64,000 nt of DNA from the NCBI RefSeq assembly GCF_001667925.1, contig NZ_LZJR01000128.1, positions 35,771 to 99,770 on the forward strand, read 5' to 3'. Position 1 is the first letter of the stretch; each line of letters begins with the position of its first letter. The translations under genes and the position numbers were made by a program. The DNA is from Mycobacterium sp. E2479 (lineage in GTDB: Bacteria > Actinomycetota > Actinomycetes > Mycobacteriales > Mycobacteriaceae). Under the pieces are notes generated by a model. The model ran no database searches and had not been told where the DNA came from. It was given only the letters and a program-made list of their open reading frames with translations. Of this stretch, positions 1-7,971 are shown in pieces.

Positions 1-891
1 GGCGGTGAATGCCAGCGTGGTGGTGCGGGCGTATCCCAATCGCAGCAAGACTCCAAGCGCATATCCCCCGGCCCACATGATCGCGAAGTACGCCAGCAGC
101 GGCAACGCGATCCGCGCTACATCCCCCGGCCGGGACGTGATTTGTCGTCCTTGCAGCGCGAAGAGGATGACGATGGTGAACAACAACCCATACAGTGCCC
201 ACGGAGCGATCCGGGGCAGGAAGCGACTCTCATACCAGTTGCTGCCTTTTGCGCGTTCACCGAGACGTCGCGACAGGTATCCGGCCAGCAGTGGCACACC
301 CAGGAAGATAAGTACGGATTTCGCTATCTGCCAAGCGGATACGTCGATATCAGTTGTGCTCAGCCCCAGCCAGCCCGGCAGCACCGACAGATAGAACCAG
401 CCCAGGGCGGCGAACATGACGACCTGGAAGATCGAGTTCAGCGCGACCAGAACCGCGGCGGCCTCGCGGTCGCCGCTCGCGAGGTCGTTCCAGATGATGA
501 CCATGGCGATGCAGCGCGCCAAACCCACGATGATCAGCCCGGTACGGTATTCCGGCAGATCCGGCAGCATCAGCCAGGCCAGAGCGAACATCACGGCGGG
601 TCCGATCAGCCAGTTCAGCGCCGCCGAGGCCATCATGAGCCTGCGGTCAGCGGTGACGCCTTCGAGCTTGTCGTAGCGCACCTTGGCCAGCACCGGGTAC
701 ATCATCACCAGCAGGCCTATTGCGATGGGCAACGAGATACCGTCGACTGCAACGGCGCCGACGGCCCGGCCCAGGCCGGGGACGAGCCGGCCGAGCAACA
801 GCCCCGCGACCATGGCGATCGCGATCCATCCCGGCAGGAACCGATCCAATGTCGACAGCCGGGCGCCCATCGCCGTGCCGGTCGAGCTCAT
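1..891 (-). CDS. arsB: ACR3-family arsenite efflux transporter (3' end beyond window)
   Basis: Membrane exporter that removes As(III) from the cytoplasm. Reading the minus strand from ATG at 891 gives 297 codons with no stop before base 1, so the C-terminus lies outside the window. The product has repeated hydrophobic helices, and the last visible residues, TTTLAFTA, match the ACR3 signature segment that normally continues into an Asn-Asn-x-Glu motif. The ATG overlaps the arsR stop by four bases (ATGA), so translation is coupled to the repressor gene. Family knowledge: ACR3 proteins have about ten transmembrane helices and a conserved Cys, and are regulated by an adjacent ArsR. The ACR3 assignment rests on the N-terminal three quarters only. 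Confidence 0.85.
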   Translation of the reverse strand, partial: MSSTGTAMGARLSTLDRFLPGWIAIAMVAGLLLGRLVPGLGRAVGAVAVDGISLPIAIGLLVMMYPVLAKVRYDKLEGVTADRRLMMASAALNWLIGPAVMFALAWLMLPDLPEYRTGLIIVGLARCIAMVIIWNDLASGDREAAAVLVALNSIFQVVMFAALGWFYLSVLPGWLGLSTTDIDVSAWQIAKSVLIFLGVPLLAGYLSRRLGERAKGSNWYESRFLPRIAPWALYGLLFTIVILFALQGRQITSRPGDVARIALPLLAYFAIMWAGGYALGVLLRLGYARTTTLAFTA

Positions 892-1241
892 ATCCCGCAT
901 TCCGCGGCCGACCGTACGTCGACGCTCAACACCGACGAAAGCTGTTGCAATGCAGCGGGAACCACCCAGTAGTACACCCAGGTGCCGCGCCGTTCGCAGT
1001 CCAAAAGCCCCGCCGACCGTAGCGTCTTGAGGTGATGGGAGATCGTCGGCTGCGATACGTCGAATGTCTGGGAGATCTCGCAGACGCAGGCCTGGCCACC
1101 GGGGTGGCTGGCGACCAGGCTCAACAATCGCAGCCGCACGGGATCGCTCAGCGCTTTGAACATCGCGGCCAGCTCCGCGGCCTGCGGCTCGGCCAACGCC
1201 GCCGTCCCCAACGCGGGGCAACAGCCCGATTGATTTGACAT
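888..1241 (-). CDS. arsR: ArsR/SmtB-family metalloregulatory repressor
   Basis: A 117-residue winged-helix repressor, the expected partner of the overlapping exporter gene. The recognition region reads DVSQPTISHHLKTLRSAGL, typical ArsR DNA-binding sequence. Possible metal-sensing thiols are the CVC in the segment ACVCEI, in the position of the ArsR ELCVC motif, and an N-terminal CC pair at residues 7-8. Length is normal for the family. An imperfect inverted repeat covers its start codon and upstream bases (1230-1269), consistent with autorepression. The inducer is inferred to be As(III)/Sb(III) from the linked ACR3 gene. Confidence 0.9.
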   Translation of the reverse strand: MSNQSGCCPALGTAALAEPQAAELAAMFKALSDPVRLRLLSLVASHPGGQACVCEISQTFDVSQPTISHHLKTLRSAGLLDCERRGTWVYYWVVPAALQQLSSVLSVDVRSAAECGI

Positions 1242-1269
1242 TCATCTATATAAACACATATCGAATCAA
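1230..1269. promoter_or_regulatory. Candidate ArsR operator/promoter
   Basis: The arms TTGATTTGA (1230-1238) and TCGAATCAA (1261-1269) form an 8-of-9 inverted repeat around an AT-rich centre (TATATAAACACATAT). This lies over and just upstream of the arsR start codon. The position suits autoregulation of arsR-ACR3, but binding is inferred. Confidence 0.5.
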
Positions 1270-1368
1270 AACGCCACAGTGGAGTTTCTCCAGTACCCCG
1301 GTTCTAGTCAGGCGGGGGAACCGAAGCCGTCCTATAGTCCTCGTGACGTCCTAGTCCAAGGGAGTGCC

Positions 1369-1896
1369 ATGACCAATGCCGACAATCGGCGCAGCCAGCG
1401 GTCGGTCGTTCGCGCGGCCGCTGCGCTCGGCCTGGCGGCGTTGGCGGCCGGCCTGCCGGCCTGTTCCGGCAAGGAGGATCACCGAGCCACCGCAACGAGT
1501 TCGGGTCCGCCGTTGGCAAGCACAACGGTAATGATCGATGGAAACAGGCACACGATCATCGCCGCGGTGGACTGCACGCGATCGGCGGCGCAGCCGAGCG
1601 CGTCGCCCCCGGAATCCGGTGACCTCACCACCCGGATCAGCGTGCACGACGATGCCGCATCGGTGTCGCTGGCCATCTCCGATGAGCAGCCGCCCAGCGT
1701 CGACGGCTTCGCCATTTCGCTCAAGCTGGACGACGGCCGATACCAATTGCCTTACCCGGGAACCAAATCACCCACCCAGGTCCAAGCAACCAAGGTCGGC
1801 AAGGGCTATACGGTTACCGGAACGGGCCAGGCGACCGTGCCCGGCCAAAGCGGTTTGCGGGACGTGACCTTCGGGATCCACGTGACGTGCCCGTAG
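1369..1896 (+). CDS. LpqH-like (19-kDa antigen family) lipoprotein
   Basis: A 175-residue exported lipoprotein. The N-terminus has Arg residues, an Ala/Leu-rich hydrophobic stretch and a lipobox LPAC, with the acylated Cys near residue 31. The mature part has the LpqH pattern: VMIDGNRHTIIAAVDC near the start, a GYTVTGTGQA segment, and a C-terminal VTFGIHVTCP whose two Cys probably form the family disulfide. The ATG at 1369 follows AAGGGAG and was preferred to the upstream in-frame ATG at 1279, which would bury the signal peptide. Family members are surface glycolipoproteins and TLR2 ligands; the function of this paralogue is unknown. Confidence 0.85.
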   Translation: MTNADNRRSQRSVVRAAAALGLAALAAGLPACSGKEDHRATATSSGPPLASTTVMIDGNRHTIIAAVDCTRSAAQPSASPPESGDLTTRISVHDDAASVSLAISDEQPPSVDGFAISLKLDDGRYQLPYPGTKSPTQVQATKVGKGYTVTGTGQATVPGQSGLRDVTFGIHVTCP

Positions 1897-1956
1897 GTTT
1901 GCCCCGAGCCCGAGCGCCCGTGGATGGCAAGTCACTTCTCGGTGCCGGCGCGACGG

Positions 1957-3438
1957 TCACTGAGCGATGTACTTGACGTCCAAATACTCATCGATGCCCT
2001 CTAGACCCCCTTCCCGCCCGTATCCGGATTCTTTGACTCCGCCGAACGGTGCGGCGGCATCGGAGATGACCCCGCGGTTCACCCCGATCATCCCCACCTT
2101 CAGCGCGCGACTGACCCGTGCGATCCGCCGCACATCGCGGCTGAAAACGTAAGCCGCGAGCCCGTATTCCGTATCGTTCGCCGCCGCGATCGCCTCATCC
2201 TCGTCTACAAAGGAGACCACTGGGGCAACCGGGCCGAAAATCTCCTCGCGTAGCAGACGGGCGTTACTCGATACCGTGTCCAACACCGTTGGCTCGTAGT
2301 AGTACCCCGTGCAGGCCGGCGCCTTGCCGCCAGCCCTGATGCGCGCGCCACGAGCCGTGGCGTCATCGACGAGCGCGGCGACCGCAGTGACCTGCCGCGC
2401 ACTGATCAACGGGCCGATGTCCGTCGAGGGTGCGGTTCCCGGCCCGAGCCGCAGCGACGACACGCAGCTCACCAGTCGATCGACGAACTCCTCGACCACT
2501 TGCTGCGCGACGTAGAAGCGATTCGCGGCGGTACAGGCCTGCCCTCCATTGCGGAACTTCGCGGCGACGGCTTCCTGCACTGCGGTGTCGAGATCCGCGT
2601 CCTCGAAGACCAGAAGCGGAGCGTTGCCGCCAAGCTCCATCGACGTCCGCAGCAGGCGGTTGGCCGACAACTTGACCAAGTGCTTGCCCACCGGTGTGGA
2701 ACCGGTAAACGTCAGCTTCCGCAATCGCGGATCCCGGATCAGGGGTTCGGACAACGCTGCGGCCGACGACGTGGGCAAGATCGACAACACCCCCTCGGGA
2801 AGTCCCGCGTCGGCGAAGACCTGACCGAGTAACTGCATCGTCAGAGGGGTTTCCGGGGCGGGCTTGACGATGATGGTGCAGCCCGCCGCCAGCGCCGGTG
2901 CGATCTTGCGAGTGCCCATCGCCAGTGGAAAGTTCCACGGCGTGATCGCCAGCACCGGTCCCACCGGTTCCTTGGTCACGACGATCTGGCCCGGTCCGGC
3001 GACCGCGGCTGCCGTGCGCCCTCCGATCCTGACCGCTTCCTCGGCGAACCAGCGTAAGAACTCCGCGCCGTAGACGACCTCCTTGCGGCTCTCCGCGAGG
3101 GGCTTGCCCATTTCGAGCGTCATCACGGCGGCGAACTGTTCCGCGCGACTGATCACCGATTCGAAGACTCGCCAGATGATTTCGCTGCGCTGCCGGGCCG
3201 GGGTCGCCGCCCACATCGGCTGAACCCTACTGGCGACGTCTAACGCGCGCATCGCGTCGGTCGGGCCTGCATCGGCTACTCGGGCCAGCAGTGCGCCGGT
3301 AGCGGGATCGACGACGTCAAACCGACGAGCGCTGCAGGGTTCCGCCTGTCGGTTGCCGATCCACAGATTTGTGGGGACCGAGTCGATCACTTCCGCAGCG
3401 TTGCTCGGCGGTACGAGACCGGTCACCCCCGCGGTCAT
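1957..3438 (-). CDS. NAD(P)-dependent aldehyde dehydrogenase, succinate-semialdehyde dehydrogenase type
   Basis: A 493-residue cytosolic ALDH that oxidises an aldehyde to its acid. It shows the WNFPLAM cofactor region, the general-base motif MELGGNAP (Glu) and the nucleophile motif GGQACTAANR (Cys), closest in style to GabD. It is the last gene of the minus-strand catabolic operon. Its ATG overlaps the stop of the upstream dihydrodiol dehydrogenase by four bases (ATGA), so the pair is co-translated. In this context it probably oxidises the aldehyde released by the hydratase-aldolase (4322-5356) rather than succinate semialdehyde. The substrate is inferred; the enzyme class is secure. Confidence 0.88.
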   Translation of the reverse strand: MTAGVTGLVPPSNAAEVIDSVPTNLWIGNRQAEPCSARRFDVVDPATGALLARVADAGPTDAMRALDVASRVQPMWAATPARQRSEIIWRVFESVISRAEQFAAVMTLEMGKPLAESRKEVVYGAEFLRWFAEEAVRIGGRTAAAVAGPGQIVVTKEPVGPVLAITPWNFPLAMGTRKIAPALAAGCTIIVKPAPETPLTMQLLGQVFADAGLPEGVLSILPTSSAAALSEPLIRDPRLRKLTFTGSTPVGKHLVKLSANRLLRTSMELGGNAPLLVFEDADLDTAVQEAVAAKFRNGGQACTAANRFYVAQQVVEEFVDRLVSCVSSLRLGPGTAPSTDIGPLISARQVTAVAALVDDATARGARIRAGGKAPACTGYYYEPTVLDTVSSNARLLREEIFGPVAPVVSFVDEDEAIAAANDTEYGLAAYVFSRDVRRIARVSRALKVGMIGVNRGVISDAAAPFGGVKESGYGREGGLEGIDEYLDVKYIAQ

Positions 3439-4214
3439 GCCTTACCGCCATCGGTATTGATGACCACCCCGGTGAGCACGCGGGACTTGCACGTATCCGC
3501 CAAGTACACGTAGGCGCAGGCGTGGTCGGACGGGGTGGGCAGGACCCCCAGAAGGGTGTTCGCCCGTATGCGTTCGTCGCGGCCGTCGACGGTGCCGGCG
3601 GTCTCCGTCTGTCCGAGCGCCCGCAATCCCCCGAAGTTTGTACCGGTCGTGCCGCCTGGCGCTACACCATTGACGCGGACCTCCGGGGCGAGGTCCCGAG
3701 CCAGATGCGAGACCAGCCCGCGCAGGGCCCATTTCGCGCTTCCGTACAGGACACCACCGCCGACGGGATGAAAGGCCGACTCGGACAGCGTCAGCGTGAC
3801 CGAGCCACGCCGGCGCCGCAGATGCGGGTAGGCGATACTTACCGCCAGCAAGGCGCTGAGAACGTTTGCCCGCCAGGACTCTTCGGCAGCGACTGCCAAT
3901 TCGGACAAGCTCATGTCTCGCAGCGATGCGTAAAAGTCGAACACGCCGACGCAGCAGGTCACATTGTCCAGCCCGCCGAAGCCGCTCACCGCGGTGTCGA
4001 CCGCCTCGGTCAGCGTTGCCGCATCGGTAGCGTCGCCGACCATGAGCCGTACGGCGCTGCCATGATCACGACGTACCCGCGCGGCCGCCTCTGTGGAGCG
4101 CTCGATGATCGTGATCCGGGCACCCTCTGCGACATACGCGTCGACGACGCCGCGGCCGATGCCGGAGCCCCCGCCACACACCAGCATCGACGCCCCGGAC
4201 AATCCACCGGTCAC
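3435..4214 (-). CDS. SDR oxidoreductase, cis-dihydrodiol dehydrogenase (BphB-like)
   Basis: A 259-residue short-chain dehydrogenase. The cofactor motif is GGGSGIGRG, the catalytic Ser lies in TLSESAFHPVGGG and the catalytic Tyr/Lys in LYGSAK. The Ser region followed by a Gly-rich loop and then VRVNGVAPGGT resembles BphB/HcaB cis-dihydrodiol dehydrogenases, which rearomatise the product of Rieske dioxygenases to a catechol. The GTG at 4214 was chosen because it opens the Rossmann fold after an AAGAGG site. A longer open frame to 4979 is only the shadow of the neighbouring aldolase gene. It is 107 bp downstream of the aldolase and overlaps the ALDH start. Confidence 0.85.
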   Translation of the reverse strand: MTGGLSGASMLVCGGGSGIGRGVVDAYVAEGARITIIERSTEAAARVRRDHGSAVRLMVGDATDAATLTEAVDTAVSGFGGLDNVTCCVGVFDFYASLRDMSLSELAVAAEESWRANVLSALLAVSIAYPHLRRRRGSVTLTLSESAFHPVGGGVLYGSAKWALRGLVSHLARDLAPEVRVNGVAPGGTTGTNFGGLRALGQTETAGTVDGRDERIRANTLLGVLPTPSDHACAYVYLADTCKSRVLTGVVINTDGGKA

Positions 4215-4321
4215 TGAACTGACCTCTTCCTTTCCGCCTCCGCCACAGCAGCATTGGCCAGGCCGTCGGAGCGCGTGGCCGCGCTCCGACGGCGCCACGT
4301 GATCCACTAAAGGTGCCCGGC

Positions 4322-5356
4322 CTACTTCTCGACGGTGTGCGTGACACCGAACCTGTCGCCAACCTCCTTGATCACCTGCTGGTAGCGTCCGATGTGTTCC
4401 TTGGTGTCCCGGACGTGCACCTCCGGCACCAAGTCCTCGGTGTAGGGTGGCCGGCACTTGCCGACATGGATATAGCCCGCTTCGTTCACGCGTATCTTCT
4501 CCAAGGGAACGTTGTACTTCGAGAACTCCATGAAGTCCTGGCCGACCAGAAACGGCTCGTGCGCCCAGCGCAGCCGCTCGTTCAGCCACCGAGCATCGTC
4601 GATCCTGCCCTCCCGCAGGGCGTCGCGCAGGGCCAAGACCGGCGCCGGACCGCACGCGGTCGTCGACGACCACGCCATGCCCACCAGATCCTCGCCGTAC
4701 ATCTCCCATGCGGGTAGCCAATCGGTTTCGATCGGCATCAAAGGAAAGCACGTACCGGTGTGGGCCATGTCGTTGTGGTAGCGAAAACCCGTCGATGCCC
4801 CACCGGCGTACTTCACCGCGACAACCTGGGGCAGTTCCACCAGCGTGCGGTACACAACCCGTGGGATCACACCGCCGAAGGCAGCGGTGTTGTCGTAGAC
4901 GACGATCGCCAGTTCTGGAACCGCCTCGGCCACATCGCGATAAAAGCGTTCCATGACCGGAGCGACCATGCTCCCCCACATCGGCCGCCCCAGGAGAGTG
5001 CCGGTGATGCCAAGATCGGCCAGGTACTTCATCCGGGCCACCGTGTCACGGGTGTTCAGCGTTGTCGTCCCGATGAACACCGGAAAGTCCGGGTTGACCG
5101 CGTTGACGGTCTCGGCAACGCAGCCGGCGAAACTCTTCCATTCGTCCAAAGTCAGTGTGGCGCATTCGCCGAGGGTGCCGTTGAGCGCGATGGCGTCCAC
5201 ACCGTCTTCGATCAGAATGCGGATCATCCGCTCGGTCTCGGCCAGGTCGACGGTGTCGGTGGCATCGACACGTTCGGCACCGGGAAGCGCCGGTGTCGGC
5301 GGATACGCCATGACTCCGCGCATCTCGCGTCCGGTCACTTTTGGCAGCTTGTTCAT
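4322..5356 (-). CDS. Hydratase-aldolase of the DapA superfamily (NahE/PhdJ type)
   Basis: A 344-residue Schiff-base aldolase. The likely catalytic residues are Tyr154 in VVYDN and Lys182 in AVKYAGG, at the same spacing as in DapA and NahE. The segment FIGTTTLNTRDTVARMKYLADLGITGTLLGRP and the length of about 340 fit trans-o-hydroxybenzylidenepyruvate hydratase-aldolases, which split the side chain left after meta cleavage of a fused ring into pyruvate and an aromatic aldehyde. It follows the extradiol dioxygenase genes by 25 bp, the expected pathway order. A plain dihydrodipicolinate synthase role is unlikely here. The exact substrate is inferred. Confidence 0.85.
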   Translation of the reverse strand: MNKLPKVTGREMRGVMAYPPTPALPGAERVDATDTVDLAETERMIRILIEDGVDAIALNGTLGECATLTLDEWKSFAGCVAETVNAVNPDFPVFIGTTTLNTRDTVARMKYLADLGITGTLLGRPMWGSMVAPVMERFYRDVAEAVPELAIVVYDNTAAFGGVIPRVVYRTLVELPQVVAVKYAGGASTGFRYHNDMAHTGTCFPLMPIETDWLPAWEMYGEDLVGMAWSSTTACGPAPVLALRDALREGRIDDARWLNERLRWAHEPFLVGQDFMEFSKYNVPLEKIRVNEAGYIHVGKCRPPYTEDLVPEVHVRDTKEHIGRYQQVIKEVGDRFGVTHTVEK

Positions 5357-5381
5357 TCTTTCTGCGCTCCTTCTTTCATTG

Positions 5382-6215
5382 CTACAGTCGGGCGGCGGCG
5401 ATCGCCGTCCCGGTCAGCCATGCCGAAACTGGTTGATAAGTAAGTGTTTCGAACGCCGCCCCCGCGGCGCCGGCGGCGACGAGCCAGGTGCGCACCTCGT
5501 GCGCCCCGTTGCCCGCCGCTTCGATCTGGGCCTGGCTGTAATCGATCAGGCGATGACGATCGCCGCTTTCCATCCGGTCGAGAAAATCACGGTCGAACCG
5601 CTCATTCACCCGGCCGGATTCGGCCATGCCGACCCAGTGCGACAGCCCGCCCGTCCCCAGGACGACGACCCGCTCGGCGATGCTCTGCGCCTCCACCGCG
5701 GCCCTGATCATGGTTCCGAAGTCATAGCAACGTCCCATCGTGGGGCACGGCGGGTTGACACCGTTGACGATCACCGGCACCAACGGCAGCCGTGACTGTG
5801 GGTCGATGTACTCCAGTGGCACGCAGAAGTTTTCGTCGAATTCGAGCTCTCCGCCGACCATCGCGGGGTCGAAGTCCGACTCCAGCGCGAATCGATAGAG
5901 GTGCTCGCCCAGAGCCGGGCAACCGCGGTATTGCCGTTGTTCGACCCGCAAGAACGCGGCCATCTCCGGGGTCACCGGGCCGAGGTAGGACTCAGCAGTG
6001 GCGATCGCGAACGCCGGCAGGTTACTGAGGAAGAAATTGGTGAAATGTTCGACGGACACAGCGATCACCGCATCGGGATCGAGCTGTTCCACCCGCCGTC
6101 GCACTTCGGCGAAGGCATCCTGGACGGCCGCGCGCTCGCTTGGTTGTGCCCGGTCGGGAAAACCCGTGAGGCCCGGGGCATGCGAGGCGGTGAATGCACC
6201 GACAATTTTTCCCAT
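5382..6215 (-). CDS. Class III extradiol dioxygenase, catalytic LigB-type subunit
   Basis: A 277-residue non-haem Fe(II) ring-cleavage subunit. His12 (ASHAP), His57 (SVEHFTNFF) and Glu240 (GAHEVRTW) fit the LigB metal ligands, and His193 (GTGGLSHWVG) fits the catalytic His195 of LigB. The family includes LigB, CarBb and MhpB and cleaves catechols next to the diol. The small-subunit gene is 11 bp upstream and the hydratase-aldolase follows, so meta cleavage of a substituted or fused-ring catechol is expected. Ligand assignment is by motif spacing, not alignment. Confidence 0.88.
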   Translation of the reverse strand: MGKIVGAFTASHAPGLTGFPDRAQPSERAAVQDAFAEVRRRVEQLDPDAVIAVSVEHFTNFFLSNLPAFAIATAESYLGPVTPEMAAFLRVEQRQYRGCPALGEHLYRFALESDFDPAMVGGELEFDENFCVPLEYIDPQSRLPLVPVIVNGVNPPCPTMGRCYDFGTMIRAAVEAQSIAERVVVLGTGGLSHWVGMAESGRVNERFDRDFLDRMESGDRHRLIDYSQAQIEAAGNGAHEVRTWLVAAGAAGAAFETLTYQPVSAWLTGTAIAAARL

Positions 6216-6226
6216 CTGATGCTTCC

Positions 6227-6478
6227 TCAGCCGATCTCTCCACGTATGCGGCCGTAATATTCGGCCCGATCGACGCCAATCTGCAGCGCGCAGAAGTAGA
6301 GCAGATATGGATTGACGCCACCGTCGTACAGGGCTTTCAGATCCAGGGAAGCCATGGCAACGCGTTCCTCTCCGTCGATGTGGTATTCGTCGAGAACGCC
6401 ATTCGGATCAGCCCTGAACCTTTCGGCGAGGGTGGGATTCTTCCGCACATCCCACAACAATCTCTGAAGCGCGTACAC
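6227..6478 (-). CDS. LigA-type small subunit of the extradiol dioxygenase
   Basis: An 83-residue all-helical protein of the LigA/CarBa family. Visible hallmarks are LLWDVRKNPTLAERFRADP and the C-terminal ALYDGGVNPYLLYFCALQ, the segment that closes the LigB active site in two-subunit enzymes. It is 11 bp upstream of the LigB gene. Having a separate small subunit makes the pair more like LigAB or CarBaBb than the single-chain MhpB. About 104 bp, including a hairpin, separate it from the ferredoxin reductase gene. Confidence 0.85.
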   Translation of the reverse strand: MYALQRLLWDVRKNPTLAERFRADPNGVLDEYHIDGEERVAMASLDLKALYDGGVNPYLLYFCALQIGVDRAEYYGRIRGEIG

Positions 6479-6538
6479 CTGCTCTCGGTCTTCCTTCCGG
6501 CGCCGTGGTCCCAGTCGAAACGGTACGCAGGCGCACCG

Positions 6539-6567
6539 GGTTTCGCGTCACCCTTTGGGGTGAAACC
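6539..6567. other. Hairpin between ferredoxin-reductase and ring-cleavage genes
   Basis: GGTTTC (6539-6544) and CACCC (6549-6553) pair with GGGTG (6558-6562) and AAACC (6563-6567), apart from a four-base internal bulge. It sits in the only sizeable gap of the operon and has no U-tract. It could be an attenuator, an mRNA processing/stability element or an operator. Confidence 0.4.
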
Positions 6568-6582
6568 GCTTGTGGACGCCCC

Positions 6583-7758
6583 CTACTCGGCGATCACGTC
6601 GTTCCATGGGGTCCGCCTGGCGATCGCGGCACGGTAGCGCGCTAGTTTTCGCGGCTCATTCACACACAGCGCGCCGCGGATCAGCCCACCGGCTCCGAAG
6701 AGGACAACCATCGATGTGTCGTTGTCTTGCCGCATGTGAATATGTTCAGCGCCGTCGGTGCGTCCGGCAAAACGGATCTTGGCATCGAACTGGTCGGACC
6801 AGAAGTAGGGAATCGACGCAAGGGGACCCGCGTGTCCGAGTAACGTGCGGGCTGCTTTTCGGCCCTGCTCGACCGCGTTGCTCCACTGTTCGACGCGCAT
6901 CTGTTCGCCGAATAACGGGTTGTACCAACGCGCGATATCGCCGGCGGCGACGACACCGGGAGCACTCGTGCGCAGTTGCGAATCACAGACCACGCCATCG
7001 GACACAGCGACGCCACTACCCCGTAGCCAGTCCGTCGCGGGCGTCGCGCCCACTCCCGCCAAGACCACATCGGCGGCAAGCACCGTTCCGTCCCGCAAGT
7101 GCAGCTTGTAGCCGCATCCGTTGGTCTCGACCTGCGTGATCATGTTTTCGCAGTACATAGTTACGCCATGACTCTCATGCCGACGCTTGAACCAGTGACC
7201 CGCCTCGCTACCCAGCACCCGGGTCAACGGAGTTGGTGCCGCTTCGACCACTGATACGTCCATTCCGAGCGCGGACGCGGTCGCGGCGACCTCGAGTCCG
7301 ATGAACCCCGCACCGATCACCGCGAGGTGGCTGCCCGCGTCAAATTGCGTATGCAGCGCTGTCGCATCGTCGAGGGTGCGCACCGTGTAAGCGTGTGCGT
7401 CGCTATCGAAGAGGGGAAACCGGCGCGCACGCGACCCCGTGGCCAGAATCAGCCCGTCGTAGTCGAGGTGCGCACCGCCGGCCAGTTGCACCCTGCGGCG
7501 GCGCGCGTCCAGGCCCACGGCGGGTCGGCCAAGACGTAGATCGACGTTGTGCGATGCATACCAGGCTGGTTGCTTGAGCAACAGTTTGTCGACGTCGGGA
7601 CCAAGGCGCAAAGCGTCTTTCGACAGAGGCGGGCGGTCATACGGGAGATGGCGTTCGGCCCCGACAAGCGTGATCCGGTCTTGGTATCCGTTCTCGCGGA
7701 GGCTTTCGATCGCGTGCACTGCGGCCAGCGAAGCGCCCACGATGACGACCTGGCGCAC
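6583..7758 (-). CDS. FAD-dependent ferredoxin reductase (Rieske oxygenase electron donor)
   Basis: A 391-residue pyridine-nucleotide disulfide-type flavoprotein of the BphA4/rubredoxin reductase group. It has an N-terminal FAD motif VGASLAAVHA, an NAD motif VIGAGFIGLEVA near residue 150, and the second FAD motif APGVVAAGDIARW near residue 270. The C-terminal domain EQWSNAVEQGRKAARTLLG is typical. The GTG start lies 3 bp after the ferredoxin stop, so the two make one electron-transfer unit. In context it should pass NADH electrons through the ferredoxin to the Rieske dioxygenase encoded at 15.1-17.0 kb, although a P450 partner cannot be excluded. Confidence 0.9.
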   Translation of the reverse strand: MRQVVIVGASLAAVHAIESLRENGYQDRITLVGAERHLPYDRPPLSKDALRLGPDVDKLLLKQPAWYASHNVDLRLGRPAVGLDARRRRVQLAGGAHLDYDGLILATGSRARRFPLFDSDAHAYTVRTLDDATALHTQFDAGSHLAVIGAGFIGLEVAATASALGMDVSVVEAAPTPLTRVLGSEAGHWFKRRHESHGVTMYCENMITQVETNGCGYKLHLRDGTVLAADVVLAGVGATPATDWLRGSGVAVSDGVVCDSQLRTSAPGVVAAGDIARWYNPLFGEQMRVEQWSNAVEQGRKAARTLLGHAGPLASIPYFWSDQFDAKIRFAGRTDGAEHIHMRQDNDTSMVVLFGAGGLIRGALCVNEPRKLARYRAAIARRTPWNDVIAE

Positions 7759-7761
7759 CAG

Positions 7762-7965
7762 CTAGCCGTTCTCGACGGTGATGGCGCGGGCGGGGCAGGC
7801 GCGGGCCGCGTCCGCAGCACGCGCCCGCTGCTCTTCCGGCGGATCGTCCGTGAACAGTACGGCCTTTCCGGAGACGTCGTCGAGGTCGAACAGTTCGGGC
7901 GCTTCCATCATGCAGCAGGCATAGCCCTGGCACGCCGTCAGATCGATTCGCACCTTCAAGCCCAT
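7762..7965 (-). CDS. 3Fe-4S ferredoxin
   Basis: A 67-residue mycobacterial-type ferredoxin. Probable cluster ligands are Cys12, Cys18 and Cys57 in C-x2-Y-x2-C and a distal CP, the one-cluster 3Fe-4S arrangement. Position 15 is Tyr where many relatives have His, and an extra Cys17 adjoins a ligand. Such proteins usually feed P450s; pairing here with a dioxygenase-type reductase suggests supply to the Rieske oxygenase. It lies 6 bp after the amidohydrolase stop. Confidence 0.9.
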   Translation of the reverse strand: MGLKVRIDLTACQGYACCMMEAPELFDLDDVSGKAVLFTDDPPEEQRARAADAARACPARAITVENG

Positions 7966-7971
7966 CTGTGT

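Noticed and set aside
142..972. 276-codon plus-strand frame rich in Gln/His/Arg
   Set aside because: It is antisense to the ACR3 and arsR genes, has no family motif and shows the composition of a high-GC shadow frame.
4215..4979. N-terminal extension of the BphB-like SDR frame
   Set aside because: The extension is antisense-frame sequence over the aldolase gene; the SDR fold starts at the GTG at 4214.
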